Assembly (NCBI RefSeq): GCF_002879885.1
Contig: NZ_PNYA01000010.1
Span: forward strand, 124,001 to 188,000
DNA from: Trinickia dabaoshanensis
GTDB lineage: Bacteria > Pseudomonadota > Gammaproteobacteria > Burkholderiales > Burkholderiaceae
Reading direction: 5' to 3'
DNA: 64,000 bases
Under the pieces are notes generated by a model that saw nothing but the letters and a program-made list of their open reading frames with translations, did not search any database and was not told where the DNA came from. Of this stretch, positions 8,018 through 16,201 are shown piece after piece (the stretch's first letter is position 1; every line of letters begins with the position of its first letter). The position numbers and the translations under genes are program-made.

Positions 8018-8446
8018 CTACTCGTTGATCCAATACAGATAAACGCTTACCTTCTTGCCGCCCTCGATATCTACTGGGCGAGCTTGTGTACTGCCAAGGT
8101 AGGTCGCCGACACGGAGTATTTTCCGGATGGCAGTTTCGCGAAGAAGAATGGCCCCTCCGATATCGCCGTCACGACTTCCTTGCCCGTCGAGTCCCGAAT
8201 GTCCATCTTGACGTCCGAGAGATACGCACCTGTGCCCTTTTGCGCAAAGGTCGCAAACAGGTTGTAGTTCTTGCGCATCGCCTGCATGGCTTGTTGAGGC
8301 CCTTTGCCGATGCCGCCGCTCACGTAACTGACACCGTTTTCAGTCTGCGGTACAGGCTCCGCCGAAGCAACAAACGACACGCCGAGCATCGCGAGTGCCG
8401 TGGCTGCAATCAGCCATGAGCGGACCAATGTGTGCGATCGCTTCAT
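8018..8446 (-). CDS. Exported protein with a carboxypeptidase-regulatory-like fold
   Basis: 142 residues. A signal peptide is clear: basic MKRSHTLVR, a hydrophobic core and cleavage after SFVASA. The mature part has YVSGGIGKGPQQAMQAM, then a beta-rich stretch (ISEGPFFFAKLPSGKYSVSA) like the carboxypeptidase-regulatory/transthyretin-like modules of periplasmic proteins. The start at 8446 was chosen for the signal peptide. It is preceded by a G-run rather than a standard ribosome-binding site. Role unknown; likely periplasmic. Confidence 0.75.
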   Translation of the reverse strand: MKRSHTLVRSWLIAATALAMLGVSFVASAEPVPQTENGVSYVSGGIGKGPQQAMQAMRKNYNLFATFAQKGTGAYLSDVKMDIRDSTGKEVVTAISEGPFFFAKLPSGKYSVSATYLGSTQARPVDIEGGKKVSVYLYWINE

Positions 8447-8821
8447 GGTCGTTCCCCCCCCCAGTGGGGCGGCGATAAATCCTGCGCGCAACGCCATAAA
8501 AAAAGATACCCGTAAAACCGCAGGGGACATTGATCTGGCTCAAGAACAACCATCGCCGAGGTGCAGACGAACGCGAAGCCATGACAGTCACCGCCTGGAA
8601 AACAATTCAGGGGCGCGAGCCGTCGTGCCTCGCTACACTGAAAGACACGGCGACAAGACCGACTGTGACGTAGGAGGCAAGGCTGTGATTTCGAAGTGCG
8701 TGCGACCCAGGGAGCAGCCAAATCAATGGATCGCCTGTTACCGTACAACATTCGGCCCGCGACCATTCAACCCGGCATGGTCAATGAGCCGCAGCATAAA
8801 TTCGTGTGAGGGGAATAGATC
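8447..8821. other. Intergenic region between divergent genes (375 bases)
   Basis: This region separates the exported protein (minus) from the DUF2061 gene (plus). A run of nine C residues at 8455-8463 stands just upstream of the exported-protein start. No gene was recognised; the open frames across it lack motifs and initiation signals. It presumably holds the two promoters. Confidence 0.5.
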
Positions 8822-9037
8822 ATGACACGGACCGTAAGCGGCCGTCGCTCTGTGACCAAGGCCATTATTTATCGCATTCTGATTATGTGTCTGGACTTCG
8901 GGACGCTCTATCTGCTTACCGGCACCATTCACGTCGCGGTCGGCTTTATGATCATCAGCAATGTCTATACTTCGATCGGTTACTTCGTTCACGAACGCCT
9001 ATGGGCGCATATCAAGTGGGGCATTGTTGAAACGTAG
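8822..9037 (+). CDS. DUF2061 small membrane protein
   Basis: 71 residues with two hydrophobic helices and the family pattern RRSVTKAIIYRILI, FMIISNVYTSIGYFVHERLW. DUF2061 proteins are two-helix inner-membrane proteins without known function, sometimes found near sulfate or cysteine genes. GAGGGGAATAGATC precedes the ATG. The C-terminus (AHIKWGIVE) is typical, so it appears full length. Confidence 0.85.
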   Translation: MTRTVSGRRSVTKAIIYRILIMCLDFGTLYLLTGTIHVAVGFMIISNVYTSIGYFVHERLWAHIKWGIVET

Positions 9038-9151
9038 CGACGCGCGCGTTCTGCGACGCAATGTGATTCCAACGAGCTCGTCGCTCTCGAGCATCCGCCG
9101 ATGGCGTGCCATTGCTGACCGGTCAGTCGAAGTAAATCCAGCTAGAACTGC

Positions 9152-9706
9152 GTGAAGAAACGCCTCGTCGTCGTGTCGGGGCCAAACAACGGCGGCAAGA
9201 CCACGTTCGCACGCATGTTCGGTCAATTGCACTACCTGGCTCGGCTTGGTTGCCCTGTGCCAGGACGCAATGCGAGGCTCTTTCTGTGTGATGCGCTCTT
9301 CACGCATTTCGAGCGCGAAGAGAACACGACGGATATGCGTGGCAAGCTGCGCGACGACCTTGTCCGCATTCACGGCATTCTGACGCAAGCCACGTCCGAC
9401 AGCCTCATCGTCATGAACGAGATCTTCAGCTCGACAACGCTCACGGATGCGCTGTTTCTGAGCAAGCGCATCATTGGCGCAATCCTCGAAGTTGGTGTGT
9501 TGTGCGTCTGCGTCACGTTCATCGGGGAGTTGGCGCGCCTTTCCGATGAAGCCGTGAGTATGGTCAGCGAGATCGATCCTGCCGCGCCGGCGTTGCGAAC
9601 CTACCGGATCAGGCGCCGCGACGCGGGTTCCAAGGCGTACGCGATATCGGTGGCGCAGCAGTACGGCCTGACCTACGATCGGCTGAAGGAGCGACTCGGA
9701 CTATGA
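9152..9706 (+). CDS. MutS-like ATPase domain, N-terminally shortened
   Basis: 184 residues starting at GTG; an in-frame TAG at 9143 excludes an earlier start. It is essentially one MutS-type ABC ATPase domain: Walker [10 protein letters not shown] at residues 10-18, then [20 protein letters not shown], and a Walker B region [13 protein letters not shown]. In canonical MutS the last reads DE; here it is NE, as in the downstream partner. The core and clamp domains that normally precede it are absent, so it is either a decayed paralogue or a dedicated half-protein acting with the next gene. It overlaps that gene by ATGA. Confidence 0.8.
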   Translation: MKKRLVVVSGPNNGGKTTFARMFGQLHYLARLGCPVPGRNARLFLCDALFTHFEREENTTDMRGKLRDDLVRIHGILTQATSDSLIVMNEIFSSTTLTDALFLSKRIIGAILEVGVLCVCVTFIGELARLSDEAVSMVSEIDPAAPALRTYRIRRRDAGSKAYAISVAQQYGLTYDRLKERLGL

Positions 9707-11262
9707 AGGCCTATCTGCTCCATTGCAACCGCGACTTCAACATGCGGCGCGCGTCTGTCTGGAACGAGGCCGCGCTCATGCAGGATCTCGCGCTAGAGAC
9801 ACTCTATCGCGCCATGGCGCAAGACGACGCGTTCCTATACGAAGTTGCAAAACAGGTCGTGCCCGTGAGCTTGACTGAGCTCGATGAGATCCGCTACCGG
9901 CAGGCGGTGCTCGCCGACTGTATCGAACACGAGGATGCGGTGCGACAGCTCTATGCGATCGCGATGGAGGCGCTCGAGACCGAGCGCCACACGTTCCACA
10001 GCATTTTCGCCTCATCGCCGGCGATGGTGTTGCATGGCGCCCGCGAGCTCGTGCAGGCATTCCTCGGCGTGCTGCACCGGCTGCGCGCGGCGGCCGACGC
10101 TGATGCGGGCAGTTTCCGCTCTGAAGGCTTCAGGCGCTTCTTCGCGACGATCGAGCACGAACTGACCGACGAGTATTTCAGGCAGATCGAGCGCTGCCTG
10201 AAAGAGCTCAGGTTCCGCAACGGGGTGCTCATTAGCGCGCGCCTCGGTGATGGGAACAAGGGCATCCTTCACGTTCTGCGCAGGCCGCACGAGCCGGCGC
10301 CCAACCCCTTAAGGCGGCTTTTCGCTAAACGCGCTCCCGCACTTACGTTTCGGATCGCCGATCGCGACGAGGCCGGTGCGCGGGCATTGTCTGAGCTGGA
10401 GGCACGCGGCGTCCGCCTTGTCGCCAATGCGCTCTCGCAGTCAGCGGACCACATCCTGAGTTTCTTCTCGATGCTGCGTGCGGAGCTCGCCTTCTATATT
10501 GGCTGCCTGAATCTGCGCCATGAGCTCGAGCGGCGCGGCGTGCCAATGTGCTTTCCCGTGCCGCACCCGGCCAGCGAACGGATTCACGCGATGGAGGGAC
10601 TCTGCGACGCGAGCCTGGCGTTGCGCCTTGCCGCCGCGCCCGTTGGCAATGACGTGAAGGCGGGCGGCAAGACACTCGTCGTCATCACGGGCGCGAACGA
10701 AGGCGGCAAGTCGACGTTTCTGCGTGGTGTGGGGCTTGCCCAACTGATGATGCAGGCAGGCATGTTCGTCACGGCTGCGTCGTTTGCCGCGAACGTCTGC
10801 GATGGCATCTTCACGCATTACAAGCGCGAGGAGGACGCGACGATGAAGGGTGGCAAGCTCGACGAGGAATTGAGACGCATGAGCGAGATCGTCGATCACG
10901 TGCGAGAGAACGCGCTCTTTCTGTCGAACGAGTCGTTCGCGGCGACGAACGAACGCGAAGGGGCCGAGATTGCGCGCCAGATCGTGTCGGCGCTGTTGCA
11001 AAAGCGCGTGAAGATCGTGCTTGTCTCGCACCTCTATGCGCTCGCCGGCGAACTGCACGCACAACGGAGTCCGGCCATGTTGTTTCTGCGCGCCGACCGC
11101 CAGGCAGACGGCACACGCACGTTCAAGCTGATCGAGGCGGAGCCGCTACAGACGAGCTACGGCGAGGACCTCTACAAGCGGATATTTGTGAAACCGGCGA
11201 GCGCAGCCGAGGCCGGCGCGGAGGCCGCCATCGCGCAGCGCGCATCGTCGGGTTTTGAGTAA
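9703..11262 (+). CDS. MutS-like ATPase without the mismatch-recognition domain
   Basis: 519 residues. Residues 1-310 are a helical core/clamp-like region (domain III type) with no N-terminal Phe-x-Glu mismatch domain. Residues about 325-505 form the ATPase: Walker [30 protein letters not shown], Walker [10 protein letters not shown] with N in place of the usual D, and [11 protein letters not shown]. Such short MutS-like proteins form a clade separate from MutS1 and MutS2, and their substrate is unknown. It starts on the last bases of the preceding ATPase gene and is followed after 13 bases by the HAD gene. Confidence 0.85.
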   Translation: MKAYLLHCNRDFNMRRASVWNEAALMQDLALETLYRAMAQDDAFLYEVAKQVVPVSLTELDEIRYRQAVLADCIEHEDAVRQLYAIAMEALETERHTFHSIFASSPAMVLHGARELVQAFLGVLHRLRAAADADAGSFRSEGFRRFFATIEHELTDEYFRQIERCLKELRFRNGVLISARLGDGNKGILHVLRRPHEPAPNPLRRLFAKRAPALTFRIADRDEAGARALSELEARGVRLVANALSQSADHILSFFSMLRAELAFYIGCLNLRHELERRGVPMCFPVPHPASERIHAMEGLCDASLALRLAAAPVGNDVKAGGKTLVVITGANEGGKSTFLRGVGLAQLMMQAGMFVTAASFAANVCDGIFTHYKREEDATMKGGKLDEELRRMSEIVDHVRENALFLSNESFAATNEREGAEIARQIVSALLQKRVKIVLVSHLYALAGELHAQRSPAMLFLRADRQADGTRTFKLIEAEPLQTSYGEDLYKRIFVKPASAAEAGAEAAIAQRASSGFE

Positions 11263-11275
11263 AGCGAACTTTCGC

Positions 11276-11761
11276 ATGGAGAGCATCGTGATCACGATCG
11301 ACATCCCCGGCTTCGGCGAACTGACGCTCGCTCATCTCATCGCCGACTACAACGGTACCCTCGCCGTTGACGGCAAGCCGCTCGACGGCGTGAAGGAACG
11401 GCTGTCCGTGCTCGCGCACGAACTTATGCTGCATATCGTGACCGGCAACACCTACGGCGACGCGCGCGACCATGTCGCCGGCTGGCCGGCCGAAATTGTT
11501 TGCCTGTCTGGCGAGCCGCATCAGGCCGAGGCAAAGCGCGGGTACATCGAGAGCCTTGGCGCGAACCGAACCGCCGTGATCGGCAACGGCCGCAATGACG
11601 CGGTCGCGCTTCGGCTCGCGGCACTCGGCATCGTCGTCCTGGGCATGGAAGGCGCGGCGGTCGAAGCGATCGAGAGCGCCGACATCGTGGTTCACCACGC
11701 CGTCGACGCGCTGGGGCTGCTCTTGAAGCCGAAGCGCCTCGTGGCCTCACTGCGAAGCTGA
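11276..11761 (+). CDS. Stand-alone HAD phosphatase resembling a P-type ATPase P domain
   Basis: 161 residues. HAD motif I is seen as ADYNGTLAVDG (Asp nucleophile about residue 23), motif II as HIVTGNTYGD, and motif IV as VIGNGRNDAVAL. There are no membrane segments, so this is the soluble P-domain-like form of HAD hydrolase. A TTG at 11255 overlapping the previous stop is an alternative start; ATG 11276 is used. The gene sits between the MutS-like ATPases and the Cys/His protein with gaps of about 13 bases each side, so one transcript is likely. Substrate unknown. Confidence 0.82.
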   Translation: MESIVITIDIPGFGELTLAHLIADYNGTLAVDGKPLDGVKERLSVLAHELMLHIVTGNTYGDARDHVAGWPAEIVCLSGEPHQAEAKRGYIESLGANRTAVIGNGRNDAVALRLAALGIVVLGMEGAAVEAIESADIVVHHAVDALGLLLKPKRLVASLRS

Positions 11762-11773
11762 AGGAGCGTAGCC

Positions 11774-12496
11774 ATGCACGACGACGGCAACACGGACTTC
11801 GCACGCGGGTGCGTGCTGTCGGATGGGGAGGTGGATTTCCTCTGGTGGTTTATTCAAGGCAGCATCATGGACCCTGACGTCCGCCAGCGGCTCGACGCTC
11901 ACTGGGGCCTTTGTGCGCGCCATGGTTTGGCGTTTTTCATCGTCGAGGCTGCCTTCCGTCCGCACCTCATTCACGGCTGCTCAATCCTTTACGGCGCACT
12001 GATGCAGCGCGCTGTGAACGTGCTTGATGACCGGGGAATGCACGGTCTCGTGCCGGTGAACGTCTGCCGCTACCTGCTGCGTGCGACAGGGCCGTGCCAT
12101 ATGTGCGACCTTCGGTATGACGAGCGCTCCGAAGCTAGCGCTCCGCCCGAGCGGCTTGCACAGGGGCGCGACACGAGCAACGCGCGGCGCTTTGCCGATG
12201 AGAACCGCCGCGGCTGGCAGCCGTTCGTCTGCAGTCGCTGCACTGGGAAAGACGGTCCCGTGCTGTGCCGCCCTCATCTGATCGAGGCACTGGGGCAGCA
12301 GCGCTCGAACGACATCAGATCTCAGCATACCTACGTCGAGGCGATCCGGGCCCATCTGGCGAACTTCGAGAACTCATTCCGGTGGATCCACCGCGACACG
12401 GATACTGACGAGGACCGGGGTGCCTTGATCGCCGCGATTGGTTGGTGCGGCGGATGGAGCAAGTTGCTGGCAAGCCTGCTCGAAGGATTGATTTGA
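11774..12496 (+). CDS. Cys/His-rich protein, DUF6062-like
   Basis: 240 residues. The sequence alternates helices with metal-ligand-like groups: GLCARHG (about 41), GPCHMC (about 113), FVCSRCTG (about 157) and VLCRPHL (about 171). These Cys and His pairs, plus a C-terminal helix with RAHLANFENSFRW, resemble DUF6062, a family with repeated CxxC and CxxH units. The first usual CPxC pair is replaced by GCVLSD. No enzyme motif is seen. It lies directly behind the HAD gene and probably belongs to the same operon. Confidence 0.65.
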   Translation: MHDDGNTDFARGCVLSDGEVDFLWWFIQGSIMDPDVRQRLDAHWGLCARHGLAFFIVEAAFRPHLIHGCSILYGALMQRAVNVLDDRGMHGLVPVNVCRYLLRATGPCHMCDLRYDERSEASAPPERLAQGRDTSNARRFADENRRGWQPFVCSRCTGKDGPVLCRPHLIEALGQQRSNDIRSQHTYVEAIRAHLANFENSFRWIHRDTDTDEDRGALIAAIGWCGGWSKLLASLLEGLI

Positions 12497-12506
12497 AAGG
12501 TTCGTC

Positions 12507-13041
12507 ATGGAAAGCCGTCGGCGCACCGGTACGTTTCCGCGCGAATACGCAGCGCGCGTCGGCGACGCCTTGGTCAAGGTTGACGCATGCCTGTGCGAGG
12601 CACTCCATTGTCTCGATCCTGCCGTCCTCGGCTCGCCGTTTCCTACCCGGATCGCTGACGCCGTACCGGTGCACCGTCAATTGCTGCTCGACAACATCCG
12701 GCAAATCCGGAAGGCGATGCAGACGATCGTCGAGCGGTATCGTCTGCCGCTGCCCAGGCCTACCGTGAGCGCGCTCGAGGCGTGCCGCCTGCGCGCGAAC
12801 GAGGCCATGCTCGCAGATTCGCTCGCGGATGGCTTCGTGCTGATCGATACGCTCGGCGTGGACTGGGAGCGCTCCGCCCTGGCGGCGATGGCGTTATCAC
12901 GCCGGACCACTGCTGCGATCTTGCGCTCGTGCTGATCTCGGCGACATCGGAGCTGACCTTGCCCGAGGCGGCGCTCGTCGCATCGCTCGTCGCGCGAGCT
13001 GCACATGTCATCGTCTTCGTGACGAAGACCGATCTTACGGC
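12507..13041 (+). pseudogene. Hypothetical protein ending in a frameshifted GTPase-like fragment
   Basis: The N-terminal about 100 codons (MESRRRTGTFPREYA onward) are a helical protein I do not recognise. From about 12830 the reading becomes VLIDTLGVDWE, which resembles a dynamin/TRAFAC G3 motif (DTxG). It stops in this frame at 12935. In frame 2 the same region continues as CDLALVLISATSELTL and HVIVFVTKTDL, where TKTD occupies the place of G4 (NKxD). No P-loop is present. I read it as two partial genes joined and frameshifted near 12890. The GTPase call rests on two short motifs. Confidence 0.5.
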
Positions 13042-13401
13042 CATCAGGCCGGGGACGACGCGCTAACCGCTGTCGCCAAGTGCATCGGCGAGAACATCCG
13101 CCGACCGGCAGATAGCGCCGCCCGGTACGGCAGCGAAGAATTCGTGGTAGTTCTGCCGGACACCAGCCCAGAAGGCGCTGCGTCGATTGGGGAGAAAATC
13201 CGTGCGGCGATCAGCGACCTTGCCATTGAACATGCGGGCGGTAAGTTCGGTCGTGTCACGGCCAGTACCGGTGCGGCTGCATGGACGCCGGAACAGGACG
13301 AAGATGTGACAGCAGTCGTTCGCGCGGCTGACGAAGCGCTGTACAACGCGAAGGCCACTGGTCGTAACAAGGTTGCACTGTCTACTCCGATGGCGATGTG
13401 A
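13042..13401 (+). pseudogene. GGDEF domain, C-terminal fragment
   Basis: In frame 1 from 13042 the translation is HQAGDDALTAVAKCIGENI, then RPADSAARYGSEEFVVVLPD, STGAAAW and ADEALYNAKATGRNK. This is the second half of a diguanylate cyclase domain. The product-inhibition RxxD is kept (RPAD), but the active loop is GSEEF rather than GGEEF/GGDEF. The first half, with the substrate-binding Asp residues, is missing. The fragment is fused without linker to the GTPase-like remnant. It is not a copy of the intact cyclase at 25611; identity by eye is moderate. Confidence 0.8.
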
Positions 13402-14180
13402 CTTTGCCGAGGCTCGATCCGAACGATTATGCCGTCGAGACGGTGAACAATCCGCGATACCACTGGGACGTCCGCCGAGGCGTCGTGTCGATTGCCTAAC
13501 GTGGAGTATAAGCGCCGGAGCATCAGTGATTTGGTGGATCAAAGTCGAGAGGTACATGGCGCCCAAAACCGGCGATAGCCTATCCTGCCATCACTTTTGC
13601 AATATCGTTTTTCCGTCGCTTAGTTCGACGCTTTCCGTGAGGCCTGTCCGTCGAGTCTGCGAGGTCGTTCATGCCATTCCGTTGGCTTTCTGCAGAAAGT
13701 CTGCTCGCATCTCCGGTCTGTGCCGATGGCTGCTCTAGCTAAGATCGTGAGATGGGCACCGTGAGTTCGTTCCGTTTGGCGCTGCAGTTCGTAAGTTCTT
13801 GGCAACGAATCTGGGAAGGGCACTTCCGTGCGTCGTTTCAATCGGTAGTCGCAGTCTGACCGGTTGCAGCCAGATGTCGGCTCATTTCGACGGCTCGGTT
13901 TGCGATGTGCGGTTAAGTAGTCAGTATCGGTGCCCCATAAAATCTGCCGGTGCGAACGCTCGAGTTTGTCGGCTTCGTCTGTCGCGGCTGCATGCTCGGC
14001 GACCCTAGTTCGCGGCTTGCAGGGCCTGTGGTTTGTTGGCCACCGTGCGGTAGTTTGCAGTGTCAGTTGTTCCATTCTGCGAGGCTCGACCTTCAAAAGT
14101 TGTTCGCTTGCAAAAGTCGAAAAAATATTTTTCTGTTCCGTCGATTTCCCGCGCATTCCAAGCGCTTCCGCACGTGCTGT
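13402..14180. other. Non-coding region with a candidate transfer origin
   Basis: No convincing gene is present in these 780 bases; open frames on both strands lack motifs and start signals. The GC content is visibly lower than around it, with AT-rich runs near 14100-14140. It carries an IncP-type nic sequence at 13579-13589 and lies immediately upstream of the traK-like gene, the position occupied by oriT in RP4. At 13415-13499 a short frame (YAVETVNNPRYHWDV) looks like the tail of a lost gene. Confidence 0.6.
13574..13589 (+). other. Candidate oriT nic site, IncP/T-border type
   Basis: The sequence CCTATCCTGCC at 13579-13589 equals the RP4 nick region core (consensus YATCCTG|Y). It predicts cleavage between 13587 and 13588. 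It overlaps a small inverted repeat, GATAG-C-CTATC, at 13574-13584. Orientation relative to the downstream traK-like gene is the same as in RP4, where oriT lies just before traK. A match of 11 bases can occur by chance, but position, orientation and neighbours make an oriT likely. Confidence 0.65.
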
Positions 14181-14711
14181 TTGTGCGTCGGACAAGGTAT
14201 TGACGAGCCTTTTATTGGTTCGCATGATGACCTCGAAGGTGACGTATGGGAGCGAATCGTGCGGGGTGCAAAGAGCTATACGCGGGCGGAGTGGGACGAC
14301 TTTTTCCGTGCGCTGGAAGCATTGCCCGAGAAACCCCGGCACGAGCAACGCGTCACGGTCAGCGACGCGATGAAGGAGAAGCGAGCACAGATCGCTGCTA
14401 CGCAGGCGAAAGGCTATACGCTCGAAGAGATTGTCCAGGAGGCCGGGCGTAACGGGATCGACGTTAGCATTGGCGCGGTCAAATATGCGCTATATCGCCC
14501 AGCGCCTGCCGATGCAAACTCCGAGGTAGCCGATACACGGGGCAAAAGTCCAGGACAACCGCCGTCGGGTCGAAAGAAAGCCGGAAAGCGCGCAGGCAAT
14601 GCCCGTGACGATGTACGACAACAAAGGGAAAGGGGCGTAAGTCAGCCGGGATCGATGCAAATTCAGGACGCGTTCTCGTTTGAGATCAGACCTGATATCG
14701 AAAACCTATAG
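14181..14711 (+). CDS. traK: TraK-like oriT-binding protein
   Basis: The start is uncertain. TTG 14181 is used, and the frame is open back to GTG 13950. The conserved part reads MKEKRAQIAATQAKGYTLEE, IVQEAGRNGIDVSIGAVKYAL, a helix-turn-helix like that of RP4 TraK. A Lys/Arg/Pro-rich linker and a final DAFSFEIRPDIENL follow, which parallels the end of TraK. TraK binds and bends oriT DNA to help the relaxosome. The gene lies directly before a ParA-type ATPase and a TraM-like gene, the RP4 order traK-traL-traM. Confidence 0.65.
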   Translation: MCVGQGIDEPFIGSHDDLEGDVWERIVRGAKSYTRAEWDDFFRALEALPEKPRHEQRVTVSDAMKEKRAQIAATQAKGYTLEEIVQEAGRNGIDVSIGAVKYALYRPAPADANSEVADTRGKSPGQPPSGRKKAGKRAGNARDDVRQQRERGVSQPGSMQIQDAFSFEIRPDIENL

Positions 14712-14721
14712 GAGGTTTGGC

Positions 14722-15429
14722 ATGGATACGACCCAACCCATATATCTGGTCGGTGGTAGCAAGGGCGGTGTAGGCAAAAGCATGGTGACGCTCGCTCTCG
14801 CAGATCACCTGCAGCGGCGGGACACCCACGCCGTTTTGGTCGAAACCGACACGTCGAATCCTGATGTCATGAAAGCGCTTCGGGATGAGATGAAATGCGC
14901 AGCGTATGACCTCGACGATGCGGACGGCTGGATCGGCTTCGTCAATTTTTGCGATACGCACAGGGGCGCTGCCGTGATCGTGAACACGGCGGCGCGCAAT
15001 CAGACAGGCGTGGCCCGATACGGCGGGACACTGGCCCGGACGCTCGACGAACTGGAGCGACAACTCGTCGTGCTGTGGGTGATCAACCGGCAGCGCGATA
15101 GTCTGGAGTTGCTGCACATCTTCGGGCAGACGTTCCCGGATACCGTGACGCACGTCGTTCGCAATGGTTACTTCGGCACGCCCGACAAGTTCGCGCTGTA
15201 TCAGGAATCGCAGCTTCGCAAGTCGATCGAGACGAAGGGCCGATCGCTTGATTTCCCTGATCTTGCCGATCGCGTTGCCGACGAGTTGCGCAGTCAACGT
15301 ATCTCGATCCGCAAGGCGGCGGAGACGATGCAAATCGGGCAGCGCGCGGAGCTGTTTCGCTGGCGTGAGTTGTGCGACGCCATGTTCTCCAAGGTGATCG
15401 GCACGGACGGGCCAGACCGTGAGCAATAG
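14722..15429 (+). CDS. traL: TraL-like ParA-type ATPase
   Basis: 235 residues. A deviant Walker A GGSKGGVGKSMV is at residues 10-21 and VLVETDTSNPDV follows at about 40. The rest matches ParA/MinD-type ATPases of conjugation modules such as RP4 TraL and MobD-like proteins. A perfect AGGAGG is placed 7 bases before ATG 14722, which rules out the longer in-frame start. The stop overlaps the next gene. It is likely an accessory of conjugative transfer rather than partition, since its partners are TraK- and TraM-like. Confidence 0.8.
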   Translation: MDTTQPIYLVGGSKGGVGKSMVTLALADHLQRRDTHAVLVETDTSNPDVMKALRDEMKCAAYDLDDADGWIGFVNFCDTHRGAAVIVNTAARNQTGVARYGGTLARTLDELERQLVVLWVINRQRDSLELLHIFGQTFPDTVTHVVRNGYFGTPDKFALYQESQLRKSIETKGRSLDFPDLADRVADELRSQRISIRKAAETMQIGQRAELFRWRELCDAMFSKVIGTDGPDREQ

Positions 15430-16153
15430 GCGGTCAAGGTCCGTCGATCCGCTCATCCGCCTATTTCGAGAGGTGTCGGGCGATGTTCCGGACGAAGCCA
15501 GCTTAGCTCGCATGCGCCGCGTGTCCGGTGCTCTGAATCTACGTGACAACGACGCGCTATGGGCGATGATTGCTGTGCTCGAATACTACGCACGGCTGTA
15601 CGAGGCCATGCCCGAACGTATCCGATGGGCAAGCGAGGGAAGTCTCGAAGCGGCACGCCGGGAAGTCGGTGGTGCGACCGATGCATTGATGCAGCAACAT
15701 CACGATGCGCTTGAGCGATGCAAAGCGACGATTCAATTGGCGGAGAAACTGATACAGGAACACGAGGCGCGGTATCGGGCAGCGCTCGCAAGCGTGAATG
15801 AGACGGCGATGACGGCCTTGATCGAGCGCATGTCGAATCGGGTTTCGCGCGCGGCAGGTAACCGGCTGATCGGTGCGGCGGCGATTTCGGCACGCGAGCA
15901 ACGTGAGCGATTGGATGGCACCATCAACACGTTCGAGCGGACGATTGAGGCGTCGGCGGCGCGGGTGGAGGCGATGGCGACGCGAATGGAAAAGCGTTTC
16001 GCGCGCTCGATGCATCGGCTATTGGGGTTTGGCGGTGCCGCGTTCTGTCTGCTACTGGTTGTCGGCGGAGGCGCAGATTGGTGGACCGGGGGCCATGTGG
16101 CTGGCGCGGACTGTCGTGCAGTGCAGTTCCGGCAGGCAGACGGCAGGCCATAA
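15419..16153 (+). CDS. traM: TraM-like conjugation accessory membrane protein
   Basis: 244 residues from GTG 15419, overlapping the ATPase gene by 11 bases. Residues 80-200 are long amphipathic helices with coiled-coil character (EKLIQEHEARYRAAL, EQRERLDGTINTFERTIEA). They are followed by one membrane helix (LLGFGGAAFCLLLVVGGGA). The layout corresponds to TraM/MobE-type proteins that follow TraL. RP4 TraM is shorter, so the assignment is by position and layout. The last 20 residues after the membrane helix look frayed. Confidence 0.55.
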   Translation: MSNRRSRSVDPLIRLFREVSGDVPDEASLARMRRVSGALNLRDNDALWAMIAVLEYYARLYEAMPERIRWASEGSLEAARREVGGATDALMQQHHDALERCKATIQLAEKLIQEHEARYRAALASVNETAMTALIERMSNRVSRAAGNRLIGAAAISAREQRERLDGTINTFERTIEASAARVEAMATRMEKRFARSMHRLLGFGGAAFCLLLVVGGGADWWTGGHVAGADCRAVQFRQADGRP

Positions 16154-16201
16154 AGGGCGCTGCCGTCTGATGCGTCGCACTCTCGGGCGAAAGGGTCTAT
16201 G

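Noticed and set aside
13042-13401. Recombination copy of the intact cyclase at 25611
   Set aside because: Both are GGDEF domains, but the residues differ throughout, so they are separate family members and not duplicates.
13579-13590. Agrobacterium T-DNA border
   Set aside because: TATCCTGCCA resembles a border core, but the rest of the 25-base border is absent; an IncP-type nic fits with the neighbouring tra genes.
13620-14348. 242-codon open frame on the minus strand over the oriT region
   Set aside because: No motif, poor codon use, and it runs through the start of the traK-like gene. It was considered as a TraJ replacement but shows no ribbon-helix-helix or similarity.
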